Source of the DNA: Lepiota brunneoincarnata
Taxonomy: Eukaryota > Basidiomycota > Agaricomycetes > Agaricales > Agaricaceae
Reading direction: 5' to 3'
DNA length: 64,000 bases
Assembly (NCBI GenBank): GCA_023014365.1
Contig: JAEBUN010000003.1
Span: forward strand, 496,001 to 560,000
The translations under genes were made by a program, and so were the position numbers. Below are positions 1 to 11,754 of this stretch, one piece after another (positions within the stretch are counted from its first letter, which is position 1; each line of letters opens with the position of its first letter). A model generated the notes under the pieces. That model saw only the letters and a list, made by a program, of their open reading frames with translations, searched no databases and was not told where the DNA came from.

Positions 1-2
1 TG

Positions 3-1397
3 CGCAATTTCAATGGATCAAACAACTTGAATGGAATGATTACCCATTACTCTACCTTCCGCACGATAATTGATGGTCAATTAACTCCCATCACTGCCTA
101 CATCACAGCAACAGGATCGAAACCAATGGTTCTTGGTTTCCTGTGGCTTAACGAAGTCAACCCGAAAATCGATTGGAAACACCGTATGTTCCAATGGAGA
201 AAAGAGAAGAAGCGCAACCACCACCCCGAGTACTTGACGTACAATAACTGACCAATCAACATTGCTACCCTTGCTATGGACCGACTAAACGCGTTCAACC
301 CCGAAGGAAAATTCTCCTATACCCCGCATGAACTGATCTATGAACCTCTCCTCGATGAGGACTACAAAGAGTTCTCTCTAGAGTCCGAGATGCGTCAGAT
401 CATTAGTACGCCCGCTGAACTCGCTCATGTCAAGCTCGAGATCAACCAAACTAGTCAGGCTACAGAACTTGCAATTAAACACAGAGACAAAAAGGTCGAC
501 GACCCCGCTATGAAAGTTCCCCGCCGATTCCACTGATGGTTGAGTCGTTTCAGCAAAAAGGCTGCTGAACAATTCCCTCCTCGACGATCTTACAACCATG
601 CTATTGAATTAAAGCCTGAATTCAAACCCGTCGCAATGAAAGCCTATAAGCTTTCCCCAAACCAGGACAATTCTTTGAAAGAGTTCATATCCAAAAACCT
701 CTGTAAAGGTTACATCCATCCATCGAAATCCCCGATGGCCTCCCCGTTCTTCTTTGTCGATAAGAAGGATGGCTTGCTCTGCCCCTGTCAAGATTACCGC
801 TATGTCAACAAGCATATGGTCAAAAACGCGTATCGAATCCCGATGGTTACCGAAATTATGGATAAACTCAAAGGAGCCCGCATATTTTCCAAACTCGACG
901 TTCGTGCCGGATACAACAACATTCGTATCAAGAAAGGAGACAAATGGAAAGGAGTATTTAACACCCCGCTTGGATTATTCGAACCGACCATCATGTTCTT
1001 CGGAATGTGTAATTCCCCCGCGACTTTTCAAGCATTCATGGACAATGTCCTAGCGTTCCCAATCCGCAAAGGAGGAATCGTCGTATATATGGACGATATC
1101 CTCATCTTTGCTTGTACCCAGGAGGAACACGACCGTATTATAGAAGAAGTTCTTGAGTGTTTGGCCTTGAACAACATCTACCTCAAAACCGAGAAATGCG
1201 AATTCTACCATGACTGCATGGAGTACCTCGGTATGATCATCACACCCGATAAAATCAAAATGGACCCTGTCAAACTAGCCGGAATTGCCCAATGGCCTGT
1301 ACCAAAATGTACTAAAGACGTCCGTAAATTTATAGAATTCTGCAACTTCTATCAGGAAGTTTATTCACGGATACTCTGCTATTGCCCGACCCCTTAA
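3..1397 (+). pseudogene. G1 pol: aspartic protease C-terminus and reverse transcriptase
   Basis: One frame runs from the window edge to about 1355, broken by TGA at 249-251 and 534-536. The first 80 codons hold the C-terminal half of a retropepsin (Gly-Phe-Leu-Trp-Leu, then Asn-Pro-x-Ile-Asp-Trp). The RT follows with the usual landmarks: an [10 protein letters not shown] block, a [10 protein letters not shown] block, FFGMCNSPATFQ and an intact YMDD at about 1087-1098. A one-base shift near 1355, inside the region corresponding to the FYQKFI motif, moves the frame. The start lies outside the window. It would copy the element RNA into DNA in virus-like particles; this copy cannot make full-length product. 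Confidence 0.88.
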
Positions 1398-1944
1398 CGC
1401 TCTTATGTCGACCAAACGACTATTCGAATGGACCGACAAATGTCGAGACTTGTTTGATGCTTTGAAACTTCAGTTTTCAAAGCAACCCATGCTTACAATG
1501 CCTGACCAATCAAAACCGTTTGAAATCGAATGCGACGCTTCGAAATACGCAACCAGAGCCGTACTTTATCAAACCAACATTAATAATCAATGTCATCCTG
1601 TGGCTTTTCTATCGAAAACCCTCACACCTGCTGAACAAAATTACGATATTCACGACCGCGAACTACTCGCTATTATTCACGCCCTAGGAGAATGGCGTCA
1701 TTATCTAGAAGGAGGACCCTTCCCTGTTAAAGTTCGTACCGATCACCAAAACCTTACTTACTGGAAGAAACCGCAGGACATAAACCGACGCCAGGCCCGC
1801 TGGCATCAATTCCTCTCCTGCTTTAATCTCCAAATTGAACACGTCCCTGGAATGAAAATACCCACCGCCGACGCTCTTTCCCGACGTCCCGACCACATCC
1901 CTGATGAAGATGAGGACAACAAATCTGTAACCATGTTGCCCTGA
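1360..1944 (+). pseudogene. G1 pol: RNase H and start of integrase linker
   Basis: After the frameshift the frame reads ARPLNALMS, then FEWTDKC and an RNase H domain with the FEIECDAS, ELLAIIHALGEWRHYL and RTDHQNL motifs, ending in ADALSRRPDH. The order is as expected for Ty3/gypsy, where RNase H directly follows RT. It closes at a TGA at 1942-1944. A further frame piece after it (to about 2030) resembles the RNase H to integrase spacer. Confidence 0.85.
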
Positions 1945-2159
1945 TGCTATATTTATTAACACCATCGACCAAGAAACACGTGATGATATCCTCCGCCACA
2001 ATACCTATGACCCACATACCGCCTGAATAAATTACCACCCTCTTGACTGCCCCTTACACCCTGACAGATTCCCTGATATTCCGTGACATGAACCCCAAAA
2101 GGTCTAATTGTTACTTACAATGGTAGGACTGTACCACTGGAAGACCTTGAACTCCGCTG

Positions 2160-2939
2160 ACGTATCATATGGAAGTACCATAATTCTCCCACTGTAGGAC
2201 ACCCCGGTATCGATACTGACCCTTCATGCATTGGAGCGTGATTTCTACTGGCCCGGTATGGCCAGTTTCACATGTGATTATGTCAAAGGATGCGCCGACT
2301 GTCAACAGTTTAAAATTAACCACCACCCTGCCAAGCCTGCCTTTACCCCTATCCCTGCACCTGAGTCGAACCAGCCCATTTGCCCAGATCGCGATGGATC
2401 TCATTACCGACCTCCCTCCCTCTGCAGGTTTTGACTCAATTCTGTCCATTGTGGACCATGGACTCTCGAAGGGGGTAATTCTCACCCCTACCAACAAATC
2501 CGTGACCACTGACGACATAGCCGACATCATTCTAAATAAAGTTTACCCACGTTACGGCCTACCCGGACATATCATATCCGACTGCGACCCACGCTTTACC
2601 ACACAGTCATTCCAGAAACTGTTAGAATGACTCAAAATAACCCCCGCAATGACCACGGCCTATCAGCCCGAAGCAGATGGAGCAACTGAACGTTCACACC
2701 AGGAAACCCAAGCATATCTCTCCATTTTCTGTTTGCATCACCCCGAAAACTGGTCACAGGCTCTCCCTATCCTTGAATTTGCATACAACAGCAGACCGCA
2801 TGCCTTGCGAAAACAAACGCCATTCGAAATCATTATGGGAATACAACCAAAAGCACTCCCCACAGTTCTCCTTGAAACTGAATCCCCCACCATCAACAAC
2901 TGCATGGAATTAATTGATCTATACCGCCTGAAATGCTAA
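2160..2939 (+). pseudogene. G1 pol: integrase (HHCC and DDE core)
   Basis: A His-rich start (VGHPGI) is followed by FYWPGM and CADCQQ, the zinc-binding HHCC module, in one frame at 2231-2434. The catalytic core then continues in another frame: MDLITDLPPS (first Asp), IISDCDPRF (second Asp) and, after a TGA at 2628-2630, TAYQPEADGATERSHQE with the catalytic Glu region. It ends at 2939. At least two frameshifts and one stop make it inactive. Confidence 0.85.
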
Positions 2940-3585
2940 AACCGCACACGAAACCGCCATGAAACATATGGAAAATTGACGTCAATCAAAGTTTACCCCT
3001 GGTCCACGAAAATCAAATGGTTTGGCTCGACGCCCGGAACTTAAATACCCTGTATGTCACACGCAAAATGGCCCCCAAATGTCTCGGACCATTCTGCATC
3101 CTCGATGTTTTGTCCCCTGTTTCATATCGACTCAAACTTCCCAAATGTTGGAAAATTCACCCCGTATTCCACTGCCCAACTCCTCATGCCGTATACCGAA
3201 ACTGAAACGTATGGACCCAACTACATTCGACCACCACCCCTCACAGTCGAAGGTGAACAAGTATACGAAATTGAAGCCATATTAAACCACTGAAAACAAC
3301 GAAACCACCTTGAATACCTAGTCAAATGGCTCGGATGGCCCGAATCTGAAAATACATGGGAACCCGAGTCCCATTTTAAATCGGTACCTGATGAAATCAG
3401 ACCCGAAACCGTGGATGGACAAGTTATCCCCGAAACGGAAGATGAAGGAGATGCAGTAGCATTCTTGATGGAGTATAAACGACTCAAAGGACTCGACCAA
3501 AACGACGAAAACACACCTGTCATTCGTTCTCTTAAAGCCACGAAGAAACCACATCGTTCTCGCCGCCACCCCTACCGTAAATAAA
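2940..3585 (+). pseudogene. G1 pol: integrase tail and chromodomain
   Basis: Pieces in three frames give the integrase C-terminal GPFCILDVLSPVSYRLKLP block and then a chromodomain: VYEIEAILNH, a TGA at 3291-3293, then YLVKWLGWPESENTWEPES. In chromoviruses this domain is thought to steer integration to modified histones. The frame closes at about 3585, 40 bp before the R1 LTR. Confidence 0.85.
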
Positions 3586-3624
3586 TCACACTGCCTCATT
3601 TAACAGCACAATGCCTTCTTCCAT

Positions 3625-4936
3625 TGATACGCCGATTTCACGCCTATACATGAATTCCGTACTCTGGAACAATTCTCTACATAGAATCATTGGCTATATC
3701 ATTAAAGAACTCTATAGAGGATTGGTACTATATCCCAGTAGTAGCCAGTTCGACCGAACTAAGGATATTCGAGCCTCGGAAGTGTTCAAACCAGCTCATT
3801 ATCACTAAGCTTAGTGAACCAAGCTATCAGAACGCTCTCTGGAGGGATTCAGGGCTCTACATAGCCTATTGAGTATACCCCGGTCGCATCAAGGGACCTT
3901 ACGAGCAGTTTTCTGATGAACCTGAATGCGTTTAAACATAAAAGAATGTACCTAGCGGCTGTCGCAGGCATATTACGTCTATAGCGAGTTCAATAATGAT
4001 GACTGGACCACAGAACGGAACATCCAATGTTCGGGAGGCAATACCCGATGCCCAAAAACCTAGAAATATCAAAGACTCCTAATTAACGAGTGCTTTGGGG
4101 GTCCCAGCACTTCAGCATACTGCTTAACTGAGATTAATTACAACGGATCAAGGAATTGTCCATCCGCTATACATTCCAATCATAATTGATCCGGAAACTT
4201 AACGCTGCTCGTGTGGATGCAGAATAATGCAGATGAGCACTGGAACACGTCTGGCTGGATTGCCATTCGTTAATCAGAGAAAAACCCATAACCCAGGGTG
4301 AGGTAGAAATGCTGCCGAACCTTCCAAAATGTTCTACAGTGCCTGTAACAATTAAGCTTATTGTTTTCTATTTCATATTTACTATCTCCCGTATGTATCT
4401 AAACAATATAAATACGGTCGCACTTGTTTGTGAAGAAGCAAGAGGTCTCACCCCCGCTTCCACACGCAAGTCTGCGAGCCATGATCAAGAACAGTTTCAG
4501 AGGGCTATTTAGTGTGCGTCGTTAAGTGTGATTTCTTTGGTCGTCGACCAACCCAGAGACAGAGACAGAGACCAGAGTTCAGAGTTTAGAGTTCCAGAGT
4601 GTTAGAGACAGAGACAGAGACAGAGACCAGAGTTCAGAGACCAGAGACCAGAGACCAGAGACCAGAGACCCAGCGCTTTGAATTGACAGGGATTGTCCTT
4701 TCATTGTTGCACCGTACGGCTAAGATAACTTCAACAGGCTGTTCGTTAACCTCTAAAAACACTACTCTCTTGAATTTTGCTGTCAGAATGCACCCCCAGA
4801 ACACCCTAAAAGACGAAACTGTTCATTATCTATATCATTCCACTTGTATTAGCTTAAGCTTATCGAATTGCGGCTAAGCTTAGTGAAAACAGGCCCACTA
4901 TCTATATTAAAATCTACGAAAGTTTCTTCCTTTTCA
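3625..4936 (+). repeat. R1 5' LTR
   Basis: 1312 bp, aligned by eye to 17185-18430 over its whole length. The differences are mainly C/T and G/A transitions plus one length difference at a purine microsatellite. It contains four TAAGCTTA palindromes (3806, 4353, 4855 and 4875), each at the same place in the right LTR. Confidence 0.9.
4552..4680 (+). repeat. AGAGAC/AGAGACC microsatellite in R1 LTR
   Basis: Runs of CAGAGA and CCAGAGA units make a low-complexity block. The right LTR (18111-18170) carries a shorter version, which accounts for most of the 66 bp length difference between the two LTRs. Confidence 0.85.
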
Positions 4937-4938
4937 TC

Positions 4939-4954
4939 TGGAGCCCACCGCGAG
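4939..4954 (+). other. Putative primer-binding site of R1
   Basis: TGGAGCCCACCGCGAG begins 2 nt after the LTR end, where a tRNA-primed element has its PBS, and starts with TGG as needed to pair with a tRNA CCA end. The tRNA was not identified. The same site, with CpG transitions, follows another LTR at 51672. Confidence 0.6.
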
Positions 4955-5372
4955 GGGGGTTTTCAGTTGAATTTCACGAGACAAACACCAAAAGACTTGG
5001 ACACTGGCCCGCCTTTCACCTGCGAAGCAGAAAAAGGTTCAAGCAAAGACCGTAAAGTCACCCAAAACATCCTTCGAGAACAGTCTCAGGAAGGTCAACC
5101 CCCCAAAACAGAGAACTACTCGGAATTCCAATTGTCCAGAAGGTTCTGAAGGCCTCATCGCCGCTAGTACCTCTCGAAAGCGAAAAGATCCCGATAACTC
5201 TTTAGCCGCAAACACAGCGAGTGGTTCAGCAGTTGCAGTATCGAGAGAAGTCGCACCGCCAACCTCTACTGCTCCCAGAATTACTATAAGGCTTCCAGCC
5301 TCAGCTTGCAACATAGCGCATATTCTGCACACCGAAAGCCAGGATGGTCAGACCGTTCCTACGCTAAGCTTA
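4955..5372 (+). other. R1 leader between PBS and gag
   Basis: No convincing reading frame. It contains one TAAGCTTA palindrome (5365) just before the gag frame opens. Confidence 0.5.
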
Positions 5373-6707
5373 GTGTTTACAAACCAAAACTCGTTTCATA
5401 CGAACCCTCCTGGTGCCTCTACGGTACCACAGATATCACAGTCAACTCTGACTGTACAGACAAACCAAACTACGCCGTCTACGACGACCACAGCTAGAAA
5501 AATGGGACACGAGCGTATGCCAATTCCCTTTAGCAATAATGCTCCCAGATGGGATGCATCAAAACCACAGACATTGAGAAATTATCTCTGGACGCTTGAA
5601 CGGCTCTTCACGATAACGAAGACGACGGACGATGCAGAAAGGATAAATTGGGCAGTGTCATATGTGGACCAGGATATCCATGAAGAGTGGATGAGTTTTT
5701 GCGGAGTTCCCAGCAGGAAGCTGGATAGGCTTCAGAGAAGGAAGAATTGTCTGAACTTCGCAGCAGAGCTTGCAGAGGCTCTGGATAAGTTGGCTATGCG
5801 AAGAGAGCTGAGTCATTGGACTTAAAACGTTACCAGATGCCTTAGTAGTGCTGCCTTAACGAGTGATTCGAGCCTATATTTTGAGGATGTAAAGCGGGTT
5901 AGATCCACGATGCCGTTGACGCCGATTTCACGCCTGTAATATTCCGCGGAGACCCTACATGAATCGTCATGATAAAGCCGTCGAAATTTCGATTGGCAAA
6001 ACACTTATGCGATCCCTTCATCAGGATTCAAGGCCGGTGAACTCGGCATCAATGAGCCATCCACCTGCGACGTCCGGAACAGGGACTTATGACCCTGTAG
6101 TAAAGCGAGAGCTGCAAAGCTTAAAACAGAAGTTTCAGGATGAAGTCTCGCAGATGGCAGGCGGTCTCGCTGAGCTTAAGGACCTCATGAATATCCAGGG
6201 GCATACCTTAAAATCATACTTAGAGAGTTTGGCGAAAGAAGGACATAATCATGCCGGTTATAATCACGCTCAGAGGAATACCGGAAGTGGGTCGGCAGGG
6301 TCGCTTTCCGACGCAAGTGTTTCTACTGCTGGTTATTAGGGCATAGTTGGTTATTCTGCCCGGACATGGAGGCGGATAAACAAGCTGGCCGAATTAGAGT
6401 CGAAGGGAACAAAATATATATGGGAGATGGCTCGAGTATCCCTCGAGGAGAAGGGCCTATTAAAGAGAAAGTGGCAAAGTACTATGCGACAAAGGGACAA
6501 CTCTTCGTTCAGATACCAGAACTGCCGGAGGTTGAGCCTGAGTTACCGCAAGTGCCAACGTCAGCGGTGTTTGCACAGAGAGCGTTCCCGAGGTCAGAAA
6601 ACCAAAGGTCACCAGCGGAAGAAGAAGTCCGCCGTCTGAAGCAGCGCATGGAAATGTTGAGACAGTTGCCATCCACGCCGGGAGTGCCCCAAAGGTTAAG
6701 CTTATGA
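5373..6707 (+). pseudogene. R1 gag (capsid region and CCHC zinc knuckle), frameshifted
   Basis: Three pieces. 5373-5825 reads an RWDASKPQTLRNYL block and an INWAVSYVDQDI block typical of basidiomycete gypsy Gag, ending at TAA. 5959-6339, in another frame, has a coiled-coil-like KRELQSLKQKF segment. 6314-6707 returns to the first frame with a CX2CX4HX4C knuckle (Cys-Phe-Tyr-Cys to Cys-Pro-Asp, about 6325-6368). Two frameshifts or deletions separate them. Gag would form the particle and bind element RNA. Confidence 0.75.
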
Positions 6708-6840
6708 CCAGAAAGGATGATAATGTCGAGATACAGTCTTTGGCCGAGCAATTGGCCCAGATACAGGCTAAGCTTAGTGGTTTGACGGATGGTACGCCCT
6801 CGGCAAGCCAGTATTTGGACACCAGGAGTGGCGCGAAGAC

Positions 6841-7908
6841 TTGGAACTCGGAGTCGGGTTTCTAAAGGGTTCGAGGAAGGAGCCGGCTCTGAAGAAGAAG
6901 GTCGCCTTCGCCAGAGGACAGACTCCTGAGGACGCGTCGGATTCCGAGCGATCAGAAGAATCAGAAAATGAGGAAATAGGGCAGACAACGGAGAAACCAA
7001 TGCGTGCCGCAGCAGGAGAATTACCATATAGAAATGTGAAACCACTGCGCCCGGTCGTTGAGGTACCACCACTGCCTGTCAGAAGGATGGAACCATCCAA
7101 GAAGGAGCCTGCGTATAAGCACCAGGCCCCTATAGAGAGGAATGTCGATGTTGAGGAAGTACTCAGCAGGGTATTGAAGCGAGAAGCCTCAGTATCGCAT
7201 GGAGAACTCTTGGCATTGTCACCGATATACAGGAATGCTTATAGAGAGCGCATTATGAGAAAACGGGTACCCACGAGTCAAAGCTTAATAGCAGGAGTAG
7301 GGCCCGGGGACGATAATACAGAAGATATAGAGATTAATAGTGGGCCAGTACAAGTCATGATAACAGAGTTGGCAGATGGCTCTCAGAAGTATGATACGGT
7401 GCTCCGAGAAGGCTCGGCAACCCAAGCCTGGGTAGCTCAGGATCCAATCATGCAGTACTTGGAGTCACTGCCCCGAAGAGACAGGGGACGGCAAGTGTTT
7501 ATTGCAAAAGAATGCGAGCCATTGAGAGTAGTGCCAACTCTGATAAATGGGATTCGGCAGGAAGAGGCCTTGCTAGATAGCGGGTCACAGATCATCTCCA
7601 TGAGTCAGGAAGCGGCGATTGCATGTCAAGTTTCTTGGGACCCAGATACTACGATAAATTTGCAGAGTGCGAATGGGCAGGTTGAAAAGACTTGTGGATT
7701 GGCAAAGAATGTAGGCTTTACCTGCGGGGGAGTCACAATCTATTTGCAAGTTCACATCGTTCGTAGCCCCACGTATCGAGTACTCCTGGGACGACCCTTT
7801 GATGTAATGACGGCTAGCAAAGTCAGGAATAGCGCCAGTGGCGAGCAAACCTTGGTTATTACGGACCCAAATACCAGAGAAAGGGCTGTGTTACCAACTT
7901 ATGCTTGA
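6841..7908 (+). CDS. R1 pol: linker and aspartic protease
   Basis: 355 open codons ending in TGA. The first half is charged and low-complexity. The retropepsin domain lies in the last third, with LLDSGSQIISM (catalytic Asp-Ser-Gly) and the flap and C-terminal block ending VLLGRPFDVM. The protease would cut Gag-Pol. The next frame (7971 onward) is separated by about 60 nt that includes a TAAGCTTA palindrome at 7926. Confidence 0.75.
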   Translation: MELGVGFLKGSRKEPALKKKVAFARGQTPEDASDSERSEESENEEIGQTTEKPMRAAAGELPYRNVKPLRPVVEVPPLPVRRMEPSKKEPAYKHQAPIERNVDVEEVLSRVLKREASVSHGELLALSPIYRNAYRERIMRKRVPTSQSLIAGVGPGDDNTEDIEINSGPVQVMITELADGSQKYDTVLREGSATQAWVAQDPIMQYLESLPRRDRGRQVFIAKECEPLRVVPTLINGIRQEEALLDSGSQIISMSQEAAIACQVSWDPDTTINLQSANGQVEKTCGLAKNVGFTCGGVTIYLQVHIVRSPTYRVLLGRPFDVMTASKVRNSASGEQTLVITDPNTRERAVLPTYA

Positions 7909-7970
7909 GGAGAGTGTAATCCTCCTAAGCTTAGGGAAAACAGTCAAAATTTTCAAGAAACCTCGATGAG

Positions 7971-9437
7971 TTGACTGAGGGACAAGGAGAGGTGGCTTGT
8001 ATAATTGACTATGATAATGAGAAGGGCCCTGTCATCGCACAAACACTAAGCTTAGCAAAAGGAAGCTTCTCAGAGGCCGAGCTACAGCTAATGTTCATTG
8101 ACCGAGTTATACGCGATAAGGACTGCCCACAGGAAGATAAAGCAACGGCGTTATTGTGCCTAGGACGCATAGCCAACGCGCAGGGCACAGAGGACCAGGG
8201 AATAACTGTCTTCGAAACAGAAGAAGATGACGAAGATACGGTACAATGCCTGGCTGGGAAGAAATATAAACCAGTAGCCTTAAAAGTGAGGCCAGTGTTG
8301 GGTGATCTACCGGAGAGATTCAGGATAAAACAAGAAATAAAAGGGGACCCACTAGCAGAAATGCCTGAGCTTAGCGTGCATCCTCCAGAGTTTGTCCCGA
8401 CAGGCAGATATACGGAGGAGCGTAAGCTTAAGCTGGACGAAGCCCATGCAGGGCATTTCTTGTGGCCAGAGGAAAGAAAGCTGATGCACCACATCATGAT
8501 GCTTCAAGAAAAGGCATTCGCCTGGGCAGATGAGGAAAAGGGATGTTTTAGGGAAGATTTCTTCCCGCCGATCGAGATACCGACGGTAGAACATACTCCG
8601 TGGGTTGAGAAGCCCATTCCGATTCCACCAGCGATCTATGATGAAGTTTGTGCCATTATAAAGAGAAAGATTAGTGCTGGTGTATACGAGCCGTCGAACT
8701 CATCCTATAGATCCAGATGGTTCTGTGTGGTGAAGAAAGATGGGAAAAGTTTGAGACTGGTACACAGCTTGGAACCGCTGAACAAAGTGACGATAGCGCA
8801 TTCAGGACTGCCGCCAGCAACGGAAGATTTGGCAATGCACTTCACAGGCAGAGCTTGCGGAGGCATTCTGGATCTATATGTTGGCTATGACGAACAACTG
8901 TTAGCTGAGTCATCTCGGGACTTAACAACGTTCCAGATGCCTTTTGGAGTGCTACGCTTAGTGATGTTACCCATGGGATGGACCAATTCAGTGCCTATAT
9001 TTCATGAGGATGTAACAGCGATCCTGGCCAGTGAGATACCAGAATACACGATGCCGTACATAGATGATGTACCTATCAGAGGACCCAAAACTAGATATGA
9101 GTTGCCAGATGGCACGGAAGAGACGCTGAAAGAAAACCCAGGGATCTGACGATTTGTATGGGAACACATGCAGACGGTCAATAGGATTCTACAGAGGATG
9201 AAATACGTAGGAGGAACCTTCTCTGGGCCCAAGACAACTATCTGCGCTGATGAAGTCACCATAGTGGGTTTTGAATGCTCTTATAAAGGATGGTTGCCTG
9301 CCACAGACACCATTGGGAAGATATTAAGATGGGGGGATTGCGAGAATGTCTCCGAGCTAAGGGGTTTTCTAGGAACAGCTACGCGCTGCAGGAATCATAT
9401 CCCGAAGTTCATAGCCATTGCTGCACCTCTATACTGA
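7971..9437 (+). pseudogene. R1 pol: reverse transcriptase
   Basis: The RT core reads RSRWFCVVKKDGKSLRLVHS, a GGILDLYVGYDE block, QMPFGVLRLVMLPMGWTNS and MPYIDD with both catalytic Asp residues (about 9052-9069). A TGA at 9147-9149 sits where relatives have Arg before RFVWEH. The frame then continues to 9437 with the thumb and connection (MKYVGGTFSGPK, LRGFLGTATRCRNHI). It belongs to the basidiomycete gypsy lineage with PYIDDVP, not to the YMDD group of G1, A and B. A one-base shift near 9430, at a CTGAAAAGCTTAAG sequence, leads into RNase H. Confidence 0.85.
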
Positions 9438-10218
9438 AAAGCTTAAGAAAGGGCAAGAGTTTGAATGGGGAGAAAATGAATGGAAAGCACAGCAGGAGCT
9501 GAAAGATGTGATTCAACACTGTTTCCCGACCAGGAACCCCGAATTCCCAAGTAAACAACCCATAGTAGTAGCCATGGATACCTCATGGAGGGCGGTGGGA
9601 TACTACATATATCAGCGAGATGGAGAAGACGCTAAGCTTATACATTATGCAAAGTTTGGGTCAATATTATTGGATGAGAGACAGCAGAGGTATTCTCAGC
9701 CCAAGCAAGAGCTATGCAGCTTAAGAATGGTGCTGGAACAGGAGAAATATTTGTTGTGGGGATCGAGAAATCTAGTAGTGGAAACAGACGTGAAGTTTCT
9801 CTTTGGGATGTTAAACAACCCAGGAAAACTCCCGAACGCTACTGTAAACCGTTGGGTGGACTTCATTAGATCGTTCCACTTCACGCTAGTACACAAAGAA
9901 GGAAAGACATTTGGGCCAGATGGACTGTCCAGACGACGTTACTATCCCGGTGATGAGACAGCCTGTCATTTCGACGACGGATCCGAGGACGAGGGAGAGG
10001 AGTTCGAGTTGATCAAAGAAGATCTGGGGGCTGCAGATCCGTTACCCTTGGAAGCCTTCTGTGATGAGATCGACAGTCGCTCTGGCTTCTACCAGGGTCT
10101 GGTGCGTGATGTGTATGATTTTGAGTATGAGCTGGATCAAGCTCGGGAAGAGTACTTGGATGAACAACAGGCTAAGCTTAGGGTTATAGAAGACCCAGCC
10201 TGTCCAGAAAACCATTGA
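9418..10218 (+). CDS. R1 pol: RNase H
   Basis: 266 open codons. An FEWGENEWKAQQEL block is followed by VVAMDTSWRAVGYYIYQ (first catalytic Asp), YSQPKQELCSLRMVLE (Glu) and VVETDVKFLFGML (Asp), ending in FGPDGLSRRRY. The C-terminal 90 residues are acidic. It is one frame off the RT above. Three in-frame AAG-CTT codon pairs here and in the integrase come from TAAGCTTA copies (9633, 10173 and 10584). Confidence 0.85.
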   Translation: MLHLYTEKLKKGQEFEWGENEWKAQQELKDVIQHCFPTRNPEFPSKQPIVVAMDTSWRAVGYYIYQRDGEDAKLIHYAKFGSILLDERQQRYSQPKQELCSLRMVLEQEKYLLWGSRNLVVETDVKFLFGMLNNPGKLPNATVNRWVDFIRSFHFTLVHKEGKTFGPDGLSRRRYYPGDETACHFDDGSEDEGEEFELIKEDLGAADPLPLEAFCDEIDSRSGFYQGLVRDVYDFEYELDQAREEYLDEQQAKLRVIEDPACPENH

Positions 10219-10398
10219 CAAGTACTAAGCTTAATGACGGATGTCAGGCTAGTGCCAGATTTCGAAGAGGAAAAGTCGACCGAGATAGAGGAAGCATATG
10301 ATGAGTCGCGCAGGACAGATACAGCATGAATACAGGACAAAAGAATACCCAAAGTCAGGGAATACCTGAAAACAGGGGGCAGTAGTGCAGCTGAAGGC

Positions 10399-11721
10399 TT
10401 GGATGAGCCGGATCTGCGTAAGCTTAAGCATATGGTGGAGCATTTCTTCTTGGACGAAGAGGGGAGACTGTATAGGATGAGCCCTAGGGGTCAGCATCAG
10501 CTAGTAGTGGATAAGGAGCAACGTATGTATATGTTGCGAGCCAGCCACGACTTCCTAGGACACAGGGGAATATACGCAACCACTAAGCTTATAACGCAGA
10601 GGTTCTGGTGGCTGGAAGTTGAAGGAGATGTAGCTTGGTATGTGCAATCGTGCCATCTATGCCAGCAACAACAAAAGGCGATCATCGAGACGCCGCCAAT
10701 AGTAACGCCCACGCCGTCGATATTCCAAGTGCTACATGTGGACACACTACATATGACGCCAAGTTCTAATGGGTGTAGTTATATTGTGCATGGAAGGTGT
10801 GGACTGTCATCCTGGATGGAGGCAAAAGCTTTGAGAAAAGAGAATGCTAGTTCGATTGCACAGTGGTTATTTGAAGATATCATTTGCCGATGGGGCTGTA
10901 TAGTGAAGATTGTCATGGACAACGGTTCTCCATTTAAGAAAGCTGTTCGATGGCTGGAAGAAAAATATGGGATAAAAGGAGTAACGATATCTCCTTACAA
11001 TTCCAAAGCGAATGGGATTATTGAAAGAGCCCACTGGGATGTGTGGCAAATGTTGTACAAAGCTACAGATGGAGATGTCAAAAAGTGGTATTGGCACCTA
11101 CCGCACGTTATGTGGGCAGATCGGATAACCATTAGAAAAGGAATGGGGTGTTCCCCGTACTTTCTGGTAACTGGAGCGCACCCGACGCTACCTCTGGATG
11201 TCAAAGAGGCCACTTGGCTAGTACAACTACCAAATAAGTACTTAACCACGGCCAAGTTGATAGGATACCGAGCTCAGGCTTTGGCAAAACATGTTCGGCA
11301 TGTTGAGGAGGTGCGTCAGCGTGTTTCGGACACTAAGCTTAGCAAGGCTTGGGAGATGGAACGACAAGCAGCGCATAAGATAAAAGATTATCGCTTCGGC
11401 CCGGGAGATTTAGTATTAGTGAGAAACACAGCTATAGAGAGCTCAGCGGACAGGAAGATGAAACCCAGGTATCTAGGACCCATGGTGGTCATATCTAGAT
11501 CGAAGGGAGGATCATATATCCTGGCAGAGTTGGATGGCTCGGTATGGCAGAATAAAGTGGCGGCGTTCAGAGTAATTCCCTACTTAGCCAAAAAACACAT
11601 GCCGTTGCCGCTGGAGTTACAAGAGTTGTTAGATCTGTCACCAGAGGGACTGAAGACCCTGGAGGAGACTACTGAGGATGAGCCTAGTGACAGATGGGAG
11701 CCAGAAGAGTTGGAGGGATAG
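10399..11721 (+). CDS. R1 pol: integrase
   Basis: 440 open codons. The zinc module has HDFLGH (HX4H) and CHLCQQ (CX2C). The DDE core has [15 protein letters not shown] and an [11 protein letters not shown] block carrying the catalytic Glu. The C-terminal part has the [10 protein letters not shown] and [11 protein letters not shown] motifs of gypsy integrases. No chromodomain was recognised. It ends 33 bp from the tail of antisense gene A, so the two genes converge. Confidence 0.88.
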   Translation: MDEPDLRKLKHMVEHFFLDEEGRLYRMSPRGQHQLVVDKEQRMYMLRASHDFLGHRGIYATTKLITQRFWWLEVEGDVAWYVQSCHLCQQQQKAIIETPPIVTPTPSIFQVLHVDTLHMTPSSNGCSYIVHGRCGLSSWMEAKALRKENASSIAQWLFEDIICRWGCIVKIVMDNGSPFKKAVRWLEEKYGIKGVTISPYNSKANGIIERAHWDVWQMLYKATDGDVKKWYWHLPHVMWADRITIRKGMGCSPYFLVTGAHPTLPLDVKEATWLVQLPNKYLTTAKLIGYRAQALAKHVRHVEEVRQRVSDTKLSKAWEMERQAAHKIKDYRFGPGDLVLVRNTAIESSADRKMKPRYLGPMVVISRSKGGSYILAELDGSVWQNKVAAFRVIPYLAKKHMPLPLELQELLDLSPEGLKTLEETTEDEPSDRWEPEELEG

Positions 11722-11754
11722 AAAAAACCTGATATTGTGGACAGAACTATCTAC

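Noticed and set aside
98..298. Small ORFs antisense to G1, A, G3 and B pol
   Set aside because: They mirror conserved sense motifs, have no motifs of their own and are not shared in frame between elements.
4552..4680. CRISPR-like array
   Set aside because: It is a simple purine microsatellite with no spacers, in a eukaryotic retrotransposon LTR.
6460..7100. Minus-strand ORFs of 108-187 codons opposite R1 gag and protease
   Set aside because: Unlike genes A and B they show no introns with matching phases and no recognisable features; they are shadows of the sense frame.
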